A stretch of 5,834 bases of DNA, from contig JAJYAH010000484.1 in assembly GCA_021779635.1 (NCBI GenBank), forward strand, positions 1-5,834. Direction: 5' to 3'. This stretch comes from Pseudomonadota bacterium (lineage in GTDB: Bacteria; Pseudomonadota; Alphaproteobacteria; Rhizobiales; Xanthobacteraceae). The notes beneath the pieces are model-generated. The model ran no database searches. It worked only from the letters and a program-made list of their open reading frames with translations, and had not been told where the DNA came from. The translations under genes and the position numbers were made by a program. Every line of letters starts with the position of its first letter. Position 1 is the first letter of the stretch. Shown here in pieces: positions 1-5,834 of this stretch.

Positions 1-867
1 CCGAAAATTGACTATGAAAAAATACTCTGCCGCATGTGCCTTGAATAGACCGACCAAAATAAGTCCTGCAAGCATAGGCGCAAGCCGCGACAGGACAACG
101 ATGATTCTGGCTTCAACGAGTTTTGTCAGCAACAACATAAAGACAAGCCAGAACGGCGTGAAAAGGGCGAGCTTGCTGAGAGTAATCGGATAGAACAAAA
201 GCAGGAGGAGCAAAACAGCGCCGGCTCGCCAGTAAGCCCTACCTGCCGCAAAGCCAGCAAAGGCAAACGGCAACAGTGCGCTGGAAGTTATTCCGATCAA
301 ATAGCGTAATATCGTCGGAGATTCGATCTTGTCCCGGAAGTTGTTGATATCTTCGATGGCAACGAATCGGAAATTGTACATAGCGCCAACGGCGACCGTG
401 GCGACGCCCAGCAGGAGAACGAACATCAGGAGCCGATTAAACGCCGTTGCAGACAATGCACATCGTTGCCGGAGCGGTGCCGAGATAAACAGGGCGGGAA
501 TGAGAAACGCGACAGCCGATTCCGCAGCCGAAAACCCGGCACGCTGATGATCGTAGTTCATATCAGAGAAGCAATTAAGCCAGAGGTAGCCAAGGATCAT
601 CGTGTAGAAATAGAATCCGACGAAGTAGCCGAAACTGAAACGCGCAAATACAAAAAGTGACGAAGCCAACCCGAATGTTACAGCTACAACGACAGCTTCG
701 TACAATCGATCCGGGTCGTAGAAGATGTGAAAGTTTGCGGGATCGAACGTCCCCAGGTATTTGAAGCGCGCGACGTAAACCAGGGATACGCAACAAATCA
801 CGATGTGCACGCAGATCAGGATTGCCAGTCTGAGGCGTTCGCGGGACGTCAGGTTAGTAGTATCCAT
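1..867 (-). CDS. Polytopic membrane protein, candidate Wzy-like repeat-unit polymerase (C-terminus cut by window edge)
   Basis: Reading the minus strand from the ATG at 867-865 gives 289 codons without a stop up to the left edge, so the gene is 3'-truncated by the window. The protein is strongly hydrophobic, with about nine likely membrane segments at roughly residues 13-33, 56-75, 80-100, 114-130, 146-164, 189-209, 215-228, 232-247 and 255-274. A more polar stretch at about 167-188 (AIEDINNFRDKIESP) could be an exposed loop. This layout and the glycan-gene neighbours fit an O-antigen or exopolysaccharide repeat-unit polymerase acting in the inner membrane, but I see no diagnostic motif and the family is an inference. 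The start is uncertain: an in-frame GTG at 879-877 and another at 1017-1015, just after a TAA at 1020-1018, are alternatives, and none has a clear Shine-Dalgarno sequence. It could equally be another polysaccharide-related membrane protein. Confidence 0.82.
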   Translation of the reverse strand, partial: MDTTNLTSRERLRLAILICVHIVICCVSLVYVARFKYLGTFDPANFHIFYDPDRLYEAVVVAVTFGLASSLFVFARFSFGYFVGFYFYTMILGYLWLNCFSDMNYDHQRAGFSAAESAVAFLIPALFISAPLRQRCALSATAFNRLLMFVLLLGVATVAVGAMYNFRFVAIEDINNFRDKIESPTILRYLIGITSSALLPFAFAGFAAGRAYWRAGAVLLLLLLFYPITLSKLALFTPFWLVFMLLLTKLVEARIIVVLSRLAPMLAGLILVGLFKAHAAEYFFIVNFR

Positions 868-1060
868 CAAATTGCTCACATTTGCAGGAGCGGCCTCACG
901 TTTAAAGCGAGATACCCCGTCGCAAGAGCCGCACAGCGACGGGAGCGGTTGACACGAAAGACAAAGGAATCTATCCGCCGAGCCCGCAATGTAGCTCGAA
1001 AAGCTGAATCGCTTCACTTATTGTTGTTGGTTCATTGCCAAGAATTAACGCTTGCAAGAA

Positions 1061-1074
1061 GACGCTTCGGCGTT
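1061..1074. other. Small hairpin with UUCG tetraloop
   Basis: The bases GACGC (1061-1065), TTCG (1066-1069) and GCGTT (1070-1074) form a five-pair stem (last pair G-T) closed by a C(UUCG)G tetraloop, an unusually stable loop type. On the plus strand it is followed by ATTTGTTG, and on the minus strand by a short pyrimidine stretch. It may be a weak terminator or a leader hairpin, but neither tail is a real U tract. Confidence 0.3.
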
Positions 1075-1086
1075 ATTTGTTGATCC

Positions 1087-1139
1087 GACCGGGGTCGACG
1101 ACGACAGCGTGATGATTGGCGCGCGCAGCGGACCGGGGT
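1087..1139. repeat. Short direct repeat GACCGGGGT
   Basis: The nine bases GACCGGGGT occur at 1087-1095 and again at 1131-1139, 44 bp apart and in the same orientation, just upstream of the transposase remnant. They may be part of the IS left end or a chance repeat. No matching copy was seen on the right side of the remnant. Confidence 0.35.
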
Positions 1140-1168
1140 TCGTCTGATCCTCCAACAAAGAGGTTGGG

Positions 1169-1935
1169 ATGAATGTACGTTATCGGGTCGAACTGAGCCA
1201 AGCCGAACGCTGTGAACTCACCGCGATGCTGAGCAAGGCAAACGGGCCCCCCGCAAACTTAAGCGCGCCAGATATTGCTGGCGGCCGATGCCACCGGCGG
1301 CGTCGAAGAGATTGCCCGCGAGGTGGCGGTGGGCGGTTCCACCGTGTACCGGGCCAAGCGGCGTTTCGCGGAAGGCAATCTAGAGCGGGCGCTGAGTGAG
1401 GATCCGCGTCCAGGCGCGGAACGCAAGCTCTCCGGCAAAGAGGAAAGGCCAACCCGAACGCTACGATTAAGGGTATCGCCGCAAGCGCGCCGTCAATCTC
1501 TTCGTCTGCGACGTGCATCGGCCCTGGCGCGAGGTCAAGGTCACCGAGCGGCGGGCGGCGGAAGATTACGCTCAATGCATGCGCGAATTTGTCTATGTCC
1601 ATTATCCGGATGCCGCGCCGGGTCGTACAGAAAAACCTGTCGGCCCACTCGGCCGGCGCCGTCTATGAGGCATTCGCGCCCGCCGAAGCCCGCAGAATTC
1701 TGCGACGCCTGGAGTTCCCCAAACATGCCAGCTGGCTCAACATCGTCGAGATCGAGATCGGGTCCCCCGCGGTCAATGTCTGGATCGCAGAATCGACGGC
1801 CCCAAACAACTCATCAGCAAAATTGCCGCATGGGAGCAACAACGAAACGCCGCAGCCCGCATCAAATGGATGTTCACAACCGACAAGGCCCGCGCCAAAA
1901 TGGGGCGCGCTTACCCCGTCACGTCCAAAGAGTGA
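1169..1935 (+). pseudogene. IS630-family transposase, decayed remnant
   Basis: The fragments line up in order with an IS630-type DDE transposase of roughly 350 residues, but scattered over all three plus frames. The N-terminus (MNVRYRVELSQAERCEL) starts at the ATG at 1169. The helix-turn-helix part (VEEIAREVAVGGSTVYRAKRRF, then GAERKLSGKEE) is read from about 1272 to 1445. About 100 codons of the core are then missing, and the text resumes at 1456 with ERYD, a TAA stop at 1468-1470, and then VNLFVCDVHRPWREVKVTERRA. The segment LSAHSAGAVYEAF to WLNIVEIEIG follows at 1637-1762, and the C-terminus (CLDRRIDGPKQLISKIAAWE, to VTSKE and TGA) ends at 1935. The first catalytic Asp lies in the missing block and the second (the family's LDN before LSTHS) reads QKN. 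Only the final Glu region is kept. This copy cannot make active transposase. Family assignment is from recalled family sequence. Confidence 0.9.
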
Positions 1936-2004
1936 TAGTCACTGCGCCGAGGTACTTTGCTCATTTGCTCGGGGATCAAGCGCGGGATTATTGACCTGAA
2001 CCGA

Positions 2005-2928
2005 TCAAGCCACAACATCTTTGTCTGGCTTTGGACGGCCCCCGGATGGCTCAGACGGCTTCCAGCCGATTGCGAGAAACTTGGACGGATTGGCGACAAG
2101 GGGGCAGCCCAGTCTTTCCCACACGGCCCTCTGACGAACAGCTTTGAGAGACAGCTCAAGCCATCTCTCGGGTATCGGCAAGAGCCAAGGCGATCTGCCC
2201 AAACTGGCGCGATGACGTGCAACGAGCTCGGCAACGGTCACTGGCGTCGGATCAGATACGATGAATGTCTCTCCTCGTGCGCGGGAATTGCTCAACGCAG
2301 TACCTACGGCCGAATTGAAATTCTGGATCGACAACACAGATCGTCGAGCCTTCAACTTTCCAAGTGGCAGCGGAATCGGCAGGCCCGAGATCCTGAACAC
2401 GACCGCAAAATTTCCTTTTGCGCCTTCGCCATAAATCACGACGGGACGCAGGATCGTAAACGAAACACCTGCCGCGCCAACGGCCTTTTCGGCGGCGAGC
2501 TTTGATCTTCCGTAGGCATTGTTCGGCTTTGGAGGTTCATCCTCGGTCAGTTCATGATCTGAACTCGATCCGGACTGCGCGGCAATGGACGAGACGAAAA
2601 CGAGATGATTTGTGCCGCAGCGGAATGCGGCATCGGCGAGCGCTGCGGTCGCCTGATGATTGACGCGATCGTACAGATCGTCAAAAGCAAATTGGTGCGC
2701 GATTCCAGCGAGATGAACGACCGCATCGCAATTTTGCAGGAATGGTTGCCAGTCGAACGGCAGGGATAGGTCCGGAAGCCGGACAGGGACTATGTTCGGG
2801 TCTTCAAAGGCGGACGCTGTCCTCGACGCCGCGATTACCTTGTAGCCCTGCGCAGCGAGATAAGGTACGAGATGGCGCCCAATGAAGCCGTCGGAGCCCG
2901 TTACCAGCACTCTGGTTTGATCGTTCAT
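2005..2928 (-). CDS. NAD-dependent epimerase/dehydratase (extended SDR), nucleotide-sugar modifying
   Basis: This is an intact 307-residue cytoplasmic Rossmann-fold protein, the usual length for this group. The nucleotide-binding motif TGSDGFIG is at residues 10-17, VVHLAGIAH at 70-78 follows the fourth strand, and the active-site Ser is in FVSSIA (111-116). The catalytic pair is Tyr139 and Lys143 in AYGRSK, and LRPVVIYGEG (160-169) follows the usual sugar-binding pattern. The C-terminal half (LPLPLG-type stretch near 184-190, then FIVSD at 222-226 and a closing IGWKP) resembles the WbpV-like dehydrogenase/reductases acting on UDP-N-acetyl-quinovosamine-type sugars, so a 4-keto or 4-hydroxyl step on a UDP-sugar is likely. 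The exact substrate cannot be read from sequence. The ATG at 2928 is fixed as start by an in-frame TAA eight codons upstream (2952-2950) with no start codon between; no Shine-Dalgarno sequence is evident. It is transcribed divergently from the carbamoyltransferase. Confidence 0.93.
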   Translation of the reverse strand: MNDQTRVLVTGSDGFIGRHLVPYLAAQGYKVIAASRTASAFEDPNIVPVRLPDLSLPFDWQPFLQNCDAVVHLAGIAHQFAFDDLYDRVNHQATAALADAAFRCGTNHLVFVSSIAAQSGSSSDHELTEDEPPKPNNAYGRSKLAAEKAVGAAGVSFTILRPVVIYGEGAKGNFAVVFRISGLPIPLPLGKLKARRSVLSIQNFNSAVGTALSNSRARGETFIVSDPTPVTVAELVARHRASLGRSPWLLPIPERWLELSLKAVRQRAVWERLGCPLVANPSKFLAIGWKPSEPSGGRPKPDKDVVA

Positions 2929-3204
2929 CTGTTCGAGTACCGCCGCGAATTAAGCGTAGCCGGATAGATCATTAGCTTGATGACATATTTTCGGCCGCAC
3001 GCTTTCTGGAAATTTCGGGTAACAAATTTGAAGAGGGGCATCATTTTTGATGGACAGCGCTAGCTGAAGTATCGTGCCGGTCTTGCCACGTTTCGATTCT
3101 CCATTGCGCCGAGGTGCGACAAAATCACGAGGATCCGCAAGGTGTATCTTGGAAGGTGAACTCTCGGTTGTTGGATACGGGTGTCCTAGATTGGCCCTCA
3201 AAAC
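2929..3204. other. Left half of divergent intergenic region
   Basis: No supported gene. It must contain the promoter of the minus-strand SDR gene, though I see no convincing -35/-10 pair for it. On the plus strand a weak sigma70-like pair exists: TTGATG (3047-3052), 17 bp, TATCGT (3070-3075), four of six matches in each box. If real, it would start a transcript near 3082 that runs into the structured stretch and the terminator to the right. Open frames here, including a 96-codon minus-strand one ending at 2950 and a GTG-started plus-strand one at 3074-3352, have no recognisable protein features. Confidence 0.4.
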
Positions 3205-3403
3205 ACCGGAATTGCAAGGGTTGCAACCGTTGGGGTTCATTCAAGACCGGCCTGTGTCCAGCCGTGGCTGCAATGCACCAGGGTTTGGGCTCGGGCGTCT
3301 CCCGGGTGAACTCGCGCGTACGATGATTGCGGGATATCCGGGGTGCTGTTAAAGCTGTTGCCCGTGTCCTCAACCGAGACCGCCTTTGGGCGGTCTTTTA
3401 TTT
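3205..3403 (+). ncRNA. Candidate structured RNA (small RNA or leader) ending in an intrinsic terminator
   Basis: This stretch contains several inverted repeats: the perfect palindrome GGTTGCAACC (3219-3228), CAGCC-GT-GGCTG (3259-3270), a six-pair hairpin CTCGGG/CCCGGG around a five-base loop (3290-3306), and GGATATCC (3332-3339). It closes with a strong plus-strand terminator at 3376-3403. No plus-strand gene upstream accounts for that terminator, since the neighbour on the left runs the other way. A transcript made from this region is the simplest reading. It could be a trans-acting small RNA, an attenuating leader of the carbamoyltransferase gene, or the tail of a lost gene. I do not recognise it as any known RNA family, and the 5' end is a guess. 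A 92-codon frame ending at 3352, 23 bases before the terminator, is an alternative explanation. Confidence 0.3.
3376..3403 (+). terminator. Rho-independent terminator
   Basis: Stem GACCGCC (3378-3384) pairs perfectly with GGCGGTC (3389-3395) across the loop TTTG, and is followed at once by TTTTATTT (3396-3403). A further A-T and a G-T pair can extend the stem outwards. The U tract is only on the plus-strand side, so it stops plus-strand transcription, 47 bases before the carbamoyltransferase start codon. Confidence 0.82.
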
Positions 3404-3439
3404 AGCCCGACGCCTCACCTTTCTGTGTTCCTTGGCAGG

Positions 3440-3445
3440 TATAAA
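3440..3445 (+). promoter_or_regulatory. Possible -10 box of a leaderless or near-leaderless transcript
   Basis: TATAAA matches the sigma70 -10 consensus in five of six bases and ends five bases before the ATG at 3451. Transcription starting the usual six or seven bases downstream would begin at or next to the A of the start codon, giving a leaderless mRNA, a form that is common in alphaproteobacteria. The bases at -35 (around 3416-3423, ACCTTT-like) do not resemble TTGACA, which weakens the call. The alternative is a leadered mRNA using the GGCAGG at 3434-3439, 11 bases from the ATG, as ribosome binding site. Confidence 0.27.
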
Positions 3446-3450
3446 ACGAA

Positions 3451-5088
3451 ATGTACGTGATTGGAATTAGCTCCGGAATCAAGCACGGTCACCACGACGG
3501 CGCCGCGGTTCTGCTTCGCGATGGAGAGCTGATTGCGGCGGCAGAAGAGGAGCGTTTTACGTTATCGAAACATGCTCGCGGGGAGCTTCCGCGGGGCGCC
3601 ATCGGCTTTTGCCTGAAGCAGGCGGGCATTACCATTCGGGACGTGGACTGGATCTGCTCGCCGCTGAACACCTATGTCAATTATGCCCAGCGCTTGACCG
3701 AATATTTCAAATACCAATTCGGCCACAGCCCGAAAATAGAACTCTACGATCACCACCTTTGCCACGCCGCGAGCAGCTTCTACGGATCGGGCTTTCCGGA
3801 GGCGACGGTGATCTGCTTCGATTTTTCCGGCGATTCAAGTTCCGGGGTTGTAGTACATGCCAAGGGCGATACTTTTCGCGAATTGACGCGCTTTGGCAGG
3901 CACAACAGCCTCGGGCTGTTTTACGGCATGCTCACGCAGTATCTCGGTTATCAAATGACCAACGACGAATACAAGGTCATGGGCCTGTCGTCGTACGGAA
4001 GTCCGCGTTACCTGGACCAATTCGCCACCATCCTGCGCCCGGACGGGATGAGTTATGAGCTTGACGGGGCGCTCGACAAGCGCTTGCGGGACAGGGAAAT
4101 CTTTACCAGCGACTTTTCGACGCGGCAGGAGCGGATTTTTACGGAGAAGATGGAAGATCTGTTGGGTCCTCGCCGGGTTCGCGGGCAGCCGTTAGACCAG
4201 CGCTTCACGGACATTGCGGCTAGCGGCCAGAAACAGCTTGAGGTGGTCGCAACACATGTCACGCGAGCAGCCGTTGAGGCCTCGGGCTGTGCCGACGTCT
4301 GCCTTGCCGGCGGGGTAGGCTTGAACTGCAAAATGAATATGGAAATCGCAGCTGAGCCGTCCGTCGCCAGGCTTTACGTTCCGCCGGTGCCGCACGACGC
4401 CGGCGTCGCGCTCGGAGCCGCGATGCTTAAAAGCGCCGAAGCGGGTCACAAGATTGCGCCGCTGACCCATGCCTATTGGGGGCCGGAATATTCGAACGAC
4501 GCGATCAAGGAAACGCTCGAAAAGATCGGCGCCCGCTATGAGGTCGTTGACGATCCTGCTTCCCGTTGCGTCACTGACCTTGTCGACCAAAAGACGGTCG
4601 GTTGGTTTCAAGGCCGCATGGAGTACGGGCCGCGTGCGCTCGGCAATCGATCCATTATTGCAGACCCCCGTTCGGCAGGGATGAAGGATCGGATCAATGT
4701 CAGTATCAAATATCGGGAGGAGTTTCGGCCGTTTTGCCCCTCGGTGCTGTTCGAGCGCCAGGCGGAGTATTTTGACGACACGTTTGACGCGCCCTTCATG
4801 GTGGTGACATTTCCGGTAAATGAGGACGTCAAGCAGAAAATCCCGGCCGTGGTTCATGTCGACGGTACCGCGCGAATTCAAAGCGTCCATCCGCAGACCA
4901 ATCCGCTTTACAGCCGTCTGATCGGCGAGTTCGCCAAAGCGAGTTCGGTGCCGATGCTGATCAACACCAGCCTCAACATCAATGAGCAGCCCATGGTGAA
5001 TTCGCCCCTGGAAGCTCTGCACACCTATTTCTGCTCGGGTCTCGACGTGCTTTTCATCGGCCGTTACCGGTTGTCGAAACCAGACTGA
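3451..5088 (+). CDS. Carbamoyltransferase, NodU/CmcH family
   Basis: This complete 545-residue cytoplasmic enzyme is expected to make carbamoyl-adenylate from carbamoyl phosphate and ATP and pass the carbamoyl group to a hydroxyl, here probably on a sugar. The N-terminal Kae1/TsaD-like domain has GISSGIKHGHHDGAAVL (5-21) and AAEEERF (30-36). The metal-binding HHLCH is at 101-105, FDFSGDSSS at 123-131, YKVMGLSSYG at 174-183, GGVGLN at 287-292 and HDAGVALGAA at 315-324. The C-terminal domain has GRMEYGPRALGNRSI (388-402), YREEFRPFCPSVL (421-433), HVDGTARIQSV (469-479) and INTSLNINEQPMV (504-516). The last differs from the usual NTSFNxxGEPIV form (Leu for Phe, Asn-Glu-Gln for the Gly-Glu region). 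The ATG is certain as start because an in-frame TAA (3442-3444) lies two codons before it. It is not close enough to rhizobial NodU, from memory, to call a Nod-factor enzyme; a polysaccharide or lipid-linked glycan acceptor fits the neighbours better. Confidence 0.95.
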   Translation: MYVIGISSGIKHGHHDGAAVLLRDGELIAAAEEERFTLSKHARGELPRGAIGFCLKQAGITIRDVDWICSPLNTYVNYAQRLTEYFKYQFGHSPKIELYDHHLCHAASSFYGSGFPEATVICFDFSGDSSSGVVVHAKGDTFRELTRFGRHNSLGLFYGMLTQYLGYQMTNDEYKVMGLSSYGSPRYLDQFATILRPDGMSYELDGALDKRLRDREIFTSDFSTRQERIFTEKMEDLLGPRRVRGQPLDQRFTDIAASGQKQLEVVATHVTRAAVEASGCADVCLAGGVGLNCKMNMEIAAEPSVARLYVPPVPHDAGVALGAAMLKSAEAGHKIAPLTHAYWGPEYSNDAIKETLEKIGARYEVVDDPASRCVTDLVDQKTVGWFQGRMEYGPRALGNRSIIADPRSAGMKDRINVSIKYREEFRPFCPSVLFERQAEYFDDTFDAPFMVVTFPVNEDVKQKIPAVVHVDGTARIQSVHPQTNPLYSRLIGEFAKASSVPMLINTSLNINEQPMVNSPLEALHTYFCSGLDVLFIGRYRLSKPD

Positions 5089-5593
5089 TATGGAAGTGGC
5101 CGCAATTGGCGTCGGTTGGCATTCGAACTTGAAGCCCGGGATGATTAGGTTTGATCAAGTCTTGCAATCGGATATTTCAAGAGGGACGGGGCGGCTGGTG
5201 CGCTGAAGAAACGCTTGTTGCCGCAAGTGATTTATTTGGGTTGCAACTCGGTCACATTCATTTGTAAGTTCGACTTTACTTCGACTAAGAGGGTTCGAGC
5301 GCCCATCGTCTGGTCCTTGACGTGTAGATTCTATTTAGATGTGTCGGCGGTGGAGGGACCGTCGAAATCAACAGATTGAGAATTGCGACCGGCGGCCTTT
5401 CTCGCGCGTCCCGTGGGTGATGTCCTCGCCATGGGCTCGCGGCCGAAGGATATTAGTCGTGGACCAATGGCGCGGAAGTTGATTTTATATGGTCGGGGAC
5501 ATGACGCGTTGAGTCTATCCAGATCTGAAATGATGCTAAAGGCACTTGCTCCCCTAAGTGGGCGCAAAATGCTTTCCATCCGGAACCTCCTCA
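5089..5593. other. Intergenic region with decayed or unrecognised small frames
   Basis: No gene that I can support, and the stretch looks visibly more AT-rich than the genes around it. Three things are present. A 38-codon frame starts at the ATG at 5090, one base after the carbamoyltransferase stop, and ends at 5206. One plus frame stays open from 5155 to 5604 except for a single TGA at 5377-5379. Its second part, from a TTG at 5383 (or ATGs at 5431 and 5467), overlaps the glycosyltransferase start by 11 bases. None shows a known domain. A weak promoter-like pair TTGATC (5151-5156) with an ATATTTC-type box near 5172-5178 could serve the glycosyltransferase. I found no terminator after the carbamoyltransferase. 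Confidence 0.45.
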
Positions 5594-5834
5594 ATGTGTT
5601 CTAATGGACATAAGGTCGTCATTCTGCTCGGGACCTTCAATGGAGCTGAATTTCTTCCGGAGCAGCTTCAGTCCTATCGAGATCAATCCCATTCCAACTG
5701 GGAATTGCTGGTTTCTGATGACGGTTCGACGGACAGGAGCGTCGAGATCGTCAATGAGTTTGCCCGAGGCGTCCCGCAACGGGTGGTTGTTCGCCGGGGT
5801 CCGCAACAGGGGTTCTGGCAGAACTTCGTTTCGA
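5594..5834 (+). CDS. Glycosyltransferase family 2 (N-terminal part, cut by window edge)
   Basis: The first 80 residues are visible and the gene continues past the right edge. The start of a GT-A fold is clear: the first beta strand VVILLGTFNGAEFL (8-21), LPEQLQSYRDQSHSNWELL (21-39) and the nucleotide-sugar motif VSDDGSTD (40-47), whose Asp pair binds UDP or dTDP with a metal. RRGPQQGFWQNFVS (67-80) resembles the matching stretch of bacterial rhamnosyltransferases such as the WbbL/RgpB type, so a role in adding rhamnose or a similar sugar to a lipid-linked glycan on the cytoplasmic side of the membrane is likely, though the donor is inferred. The ATG at 5594 is preferred: GGA at 5582-5584 is a weak ribosome site nine bases away. 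An in-frame GTG at 5558, just after a TAA at 5555-5557, would add 12 residues that do not belong to the fold. Confidence 0.92.
   Translation, partial: MCSNGHKVVILLGTFNGAEFLPEQLQSYRDQSHSNWELLVSDDGSTDRSVEIVNEFARGVPQRVVVRRGPQQGFWQNFVS

Larger units (their letters stand above)
868..1168. other. Intergenic region between membrane protein and IS remnant
   Basis: No convincing gene is seen. The left part would hold the promoter and leader of the minus-strand membrane-protein gene, but I find no good -35/-10 pair. The right part (about 1085-1168) probably belongs to the left end of the IS630 element that precedes its transposase remnant; I could not identify terminal inverted repeats that would fix the boundary. 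Confidence 0.5.
1085..1990 (+). mobile_element. IS630-family insertion sequence remnant, ends undefined
   Basis: This is the probable extent of the decayed element around its transposase pseudogene. The limits are approximate, taken from the gap between the flanking genes. IS630 elements normally insert at TA and carry short terminal inverted repeats, but I could not match a left and a right end here, so one or both ends may be lost. It lies between two minus-strand glycan genes. Confidence 0.45.

Noticed and set aside
1957..2505. 182-codon plus-strand frame over the SDR gene
   Set aside because: It is the antisense shadow of the SDR's C-terminal half, with no recognisable feature of its own.
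2950..3240. 96-codon minus-strand frame in line with, and upstream of, the SDR gene
   Set aside because: No start signal, no domain and an odd composition. It is in the same frame as the SDR but separated from it by a stop, and nothing suggests it is an N-terminal extension.
3074..3352. 92-codon plus-strand frame from a GTG, ending shortly before the terminator
   Set aside because: Its position before a terminator is attractive, but there is no ribosome site and no known protein pattern, and the same bases hold several hairpins. Kept only as an alternative to the RNA call.
3431..3447. Possible sigma54 site around TTGGCAGG before the carbamoyltransferase
   Set aside because: The invariant GC that should lie ten bases after the GG is absent.
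4192..5022. 276-codon open frame on the minus strand inside the carbamoyltransferase
   Set aside because: It lies wholly antisense to a gene with clear motifs along its length, and its translation is Arg- and His-rich without any domain.
5285..5305. tRNA T-arm-like motif GGGTTCGAGCGCCC
   Set aside because: The loop and stem spacing do not fit a T-arm, and no acceptor or anticodon stem can be built around it.
5331..5594. 87-codon minus-strand frame in the gap before the glycosyltransferase
   Set aside because: No recognisable domain and it is opposite the nearly open plus frame; composition looks like chance.
1..5834. CRISPR array, rRNA or complete tRNA
   Set aside because: No regularly spaced repeats, and no rRNA or full cloverleaf sequence, was seen by eye in the window.

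Overview
The window looks like an accessory surface-polysaccharide region from an alphaproteobacterium, probably a rhizobial or Bradyrhizobium-like genome. This rests on the general resemblance of the proteins, the IS630-type transposase remnant and the fairly high-GC coding style. It is an inference from recalled family resemblance, not from a search.

Layout, left to right. Positions 1-867 (minus strand) hold the N-terminal 289 residues of a polytopic membrane protein, a candidate Wzy-type repeat-unit polymerase, whose C-terminus lies beyond the left edge. Positions 868-1168 carry no convincing gene. Positions 1169-1935 (plus strand) are a heavily decayed IS630-family transposase with several frameshifts, an internal stop, a deleted core and at least two of three DDE acidic residues lost. 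Positions 2005-2928 (minus strand) encode an intact extended-SDR NAD-dependent sugar-nucleotide epimerase/dehydratase. A 522-bp divergent intergenic region (2929-3450) follows. Its right half is dense in inverted repeats and ends in a strong plus-strand intrinsic terminator at 3376-3403. Positions 3451-5088 (plus strand) encode a complete NodU/CmcH-type carbamoyltransferase. Positions 5089-5593 hold no gene I can support. Positions 5594-5834 (plus strand) hold the first 80 residues of a family 2 glycosyltransferase that runs off the right edge.

Together the genes suggest assembly and decoration of a cell-surface glycan. The SDR would make or modify a nucleotide sugar, the GT2 enzyme would add a sugar (possibly rhamnose) to a lipid-linked repeat unit, the carbamoyltransferase would add a carbamoyl group, and the membrane protein may polymerise or handle the product. 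The IS remnant sits between the SDR and the membrane-protein gene and suggests past rearrangement.

The least explained part is the structured, terminator-ended stretch upstream of the carbamoyltransferase. It could be a small RNA or a leader, and the carbamoyltransferase itself may start from a -10-like box only five bases before its ATG. No clearly new multi-gene system is visible.
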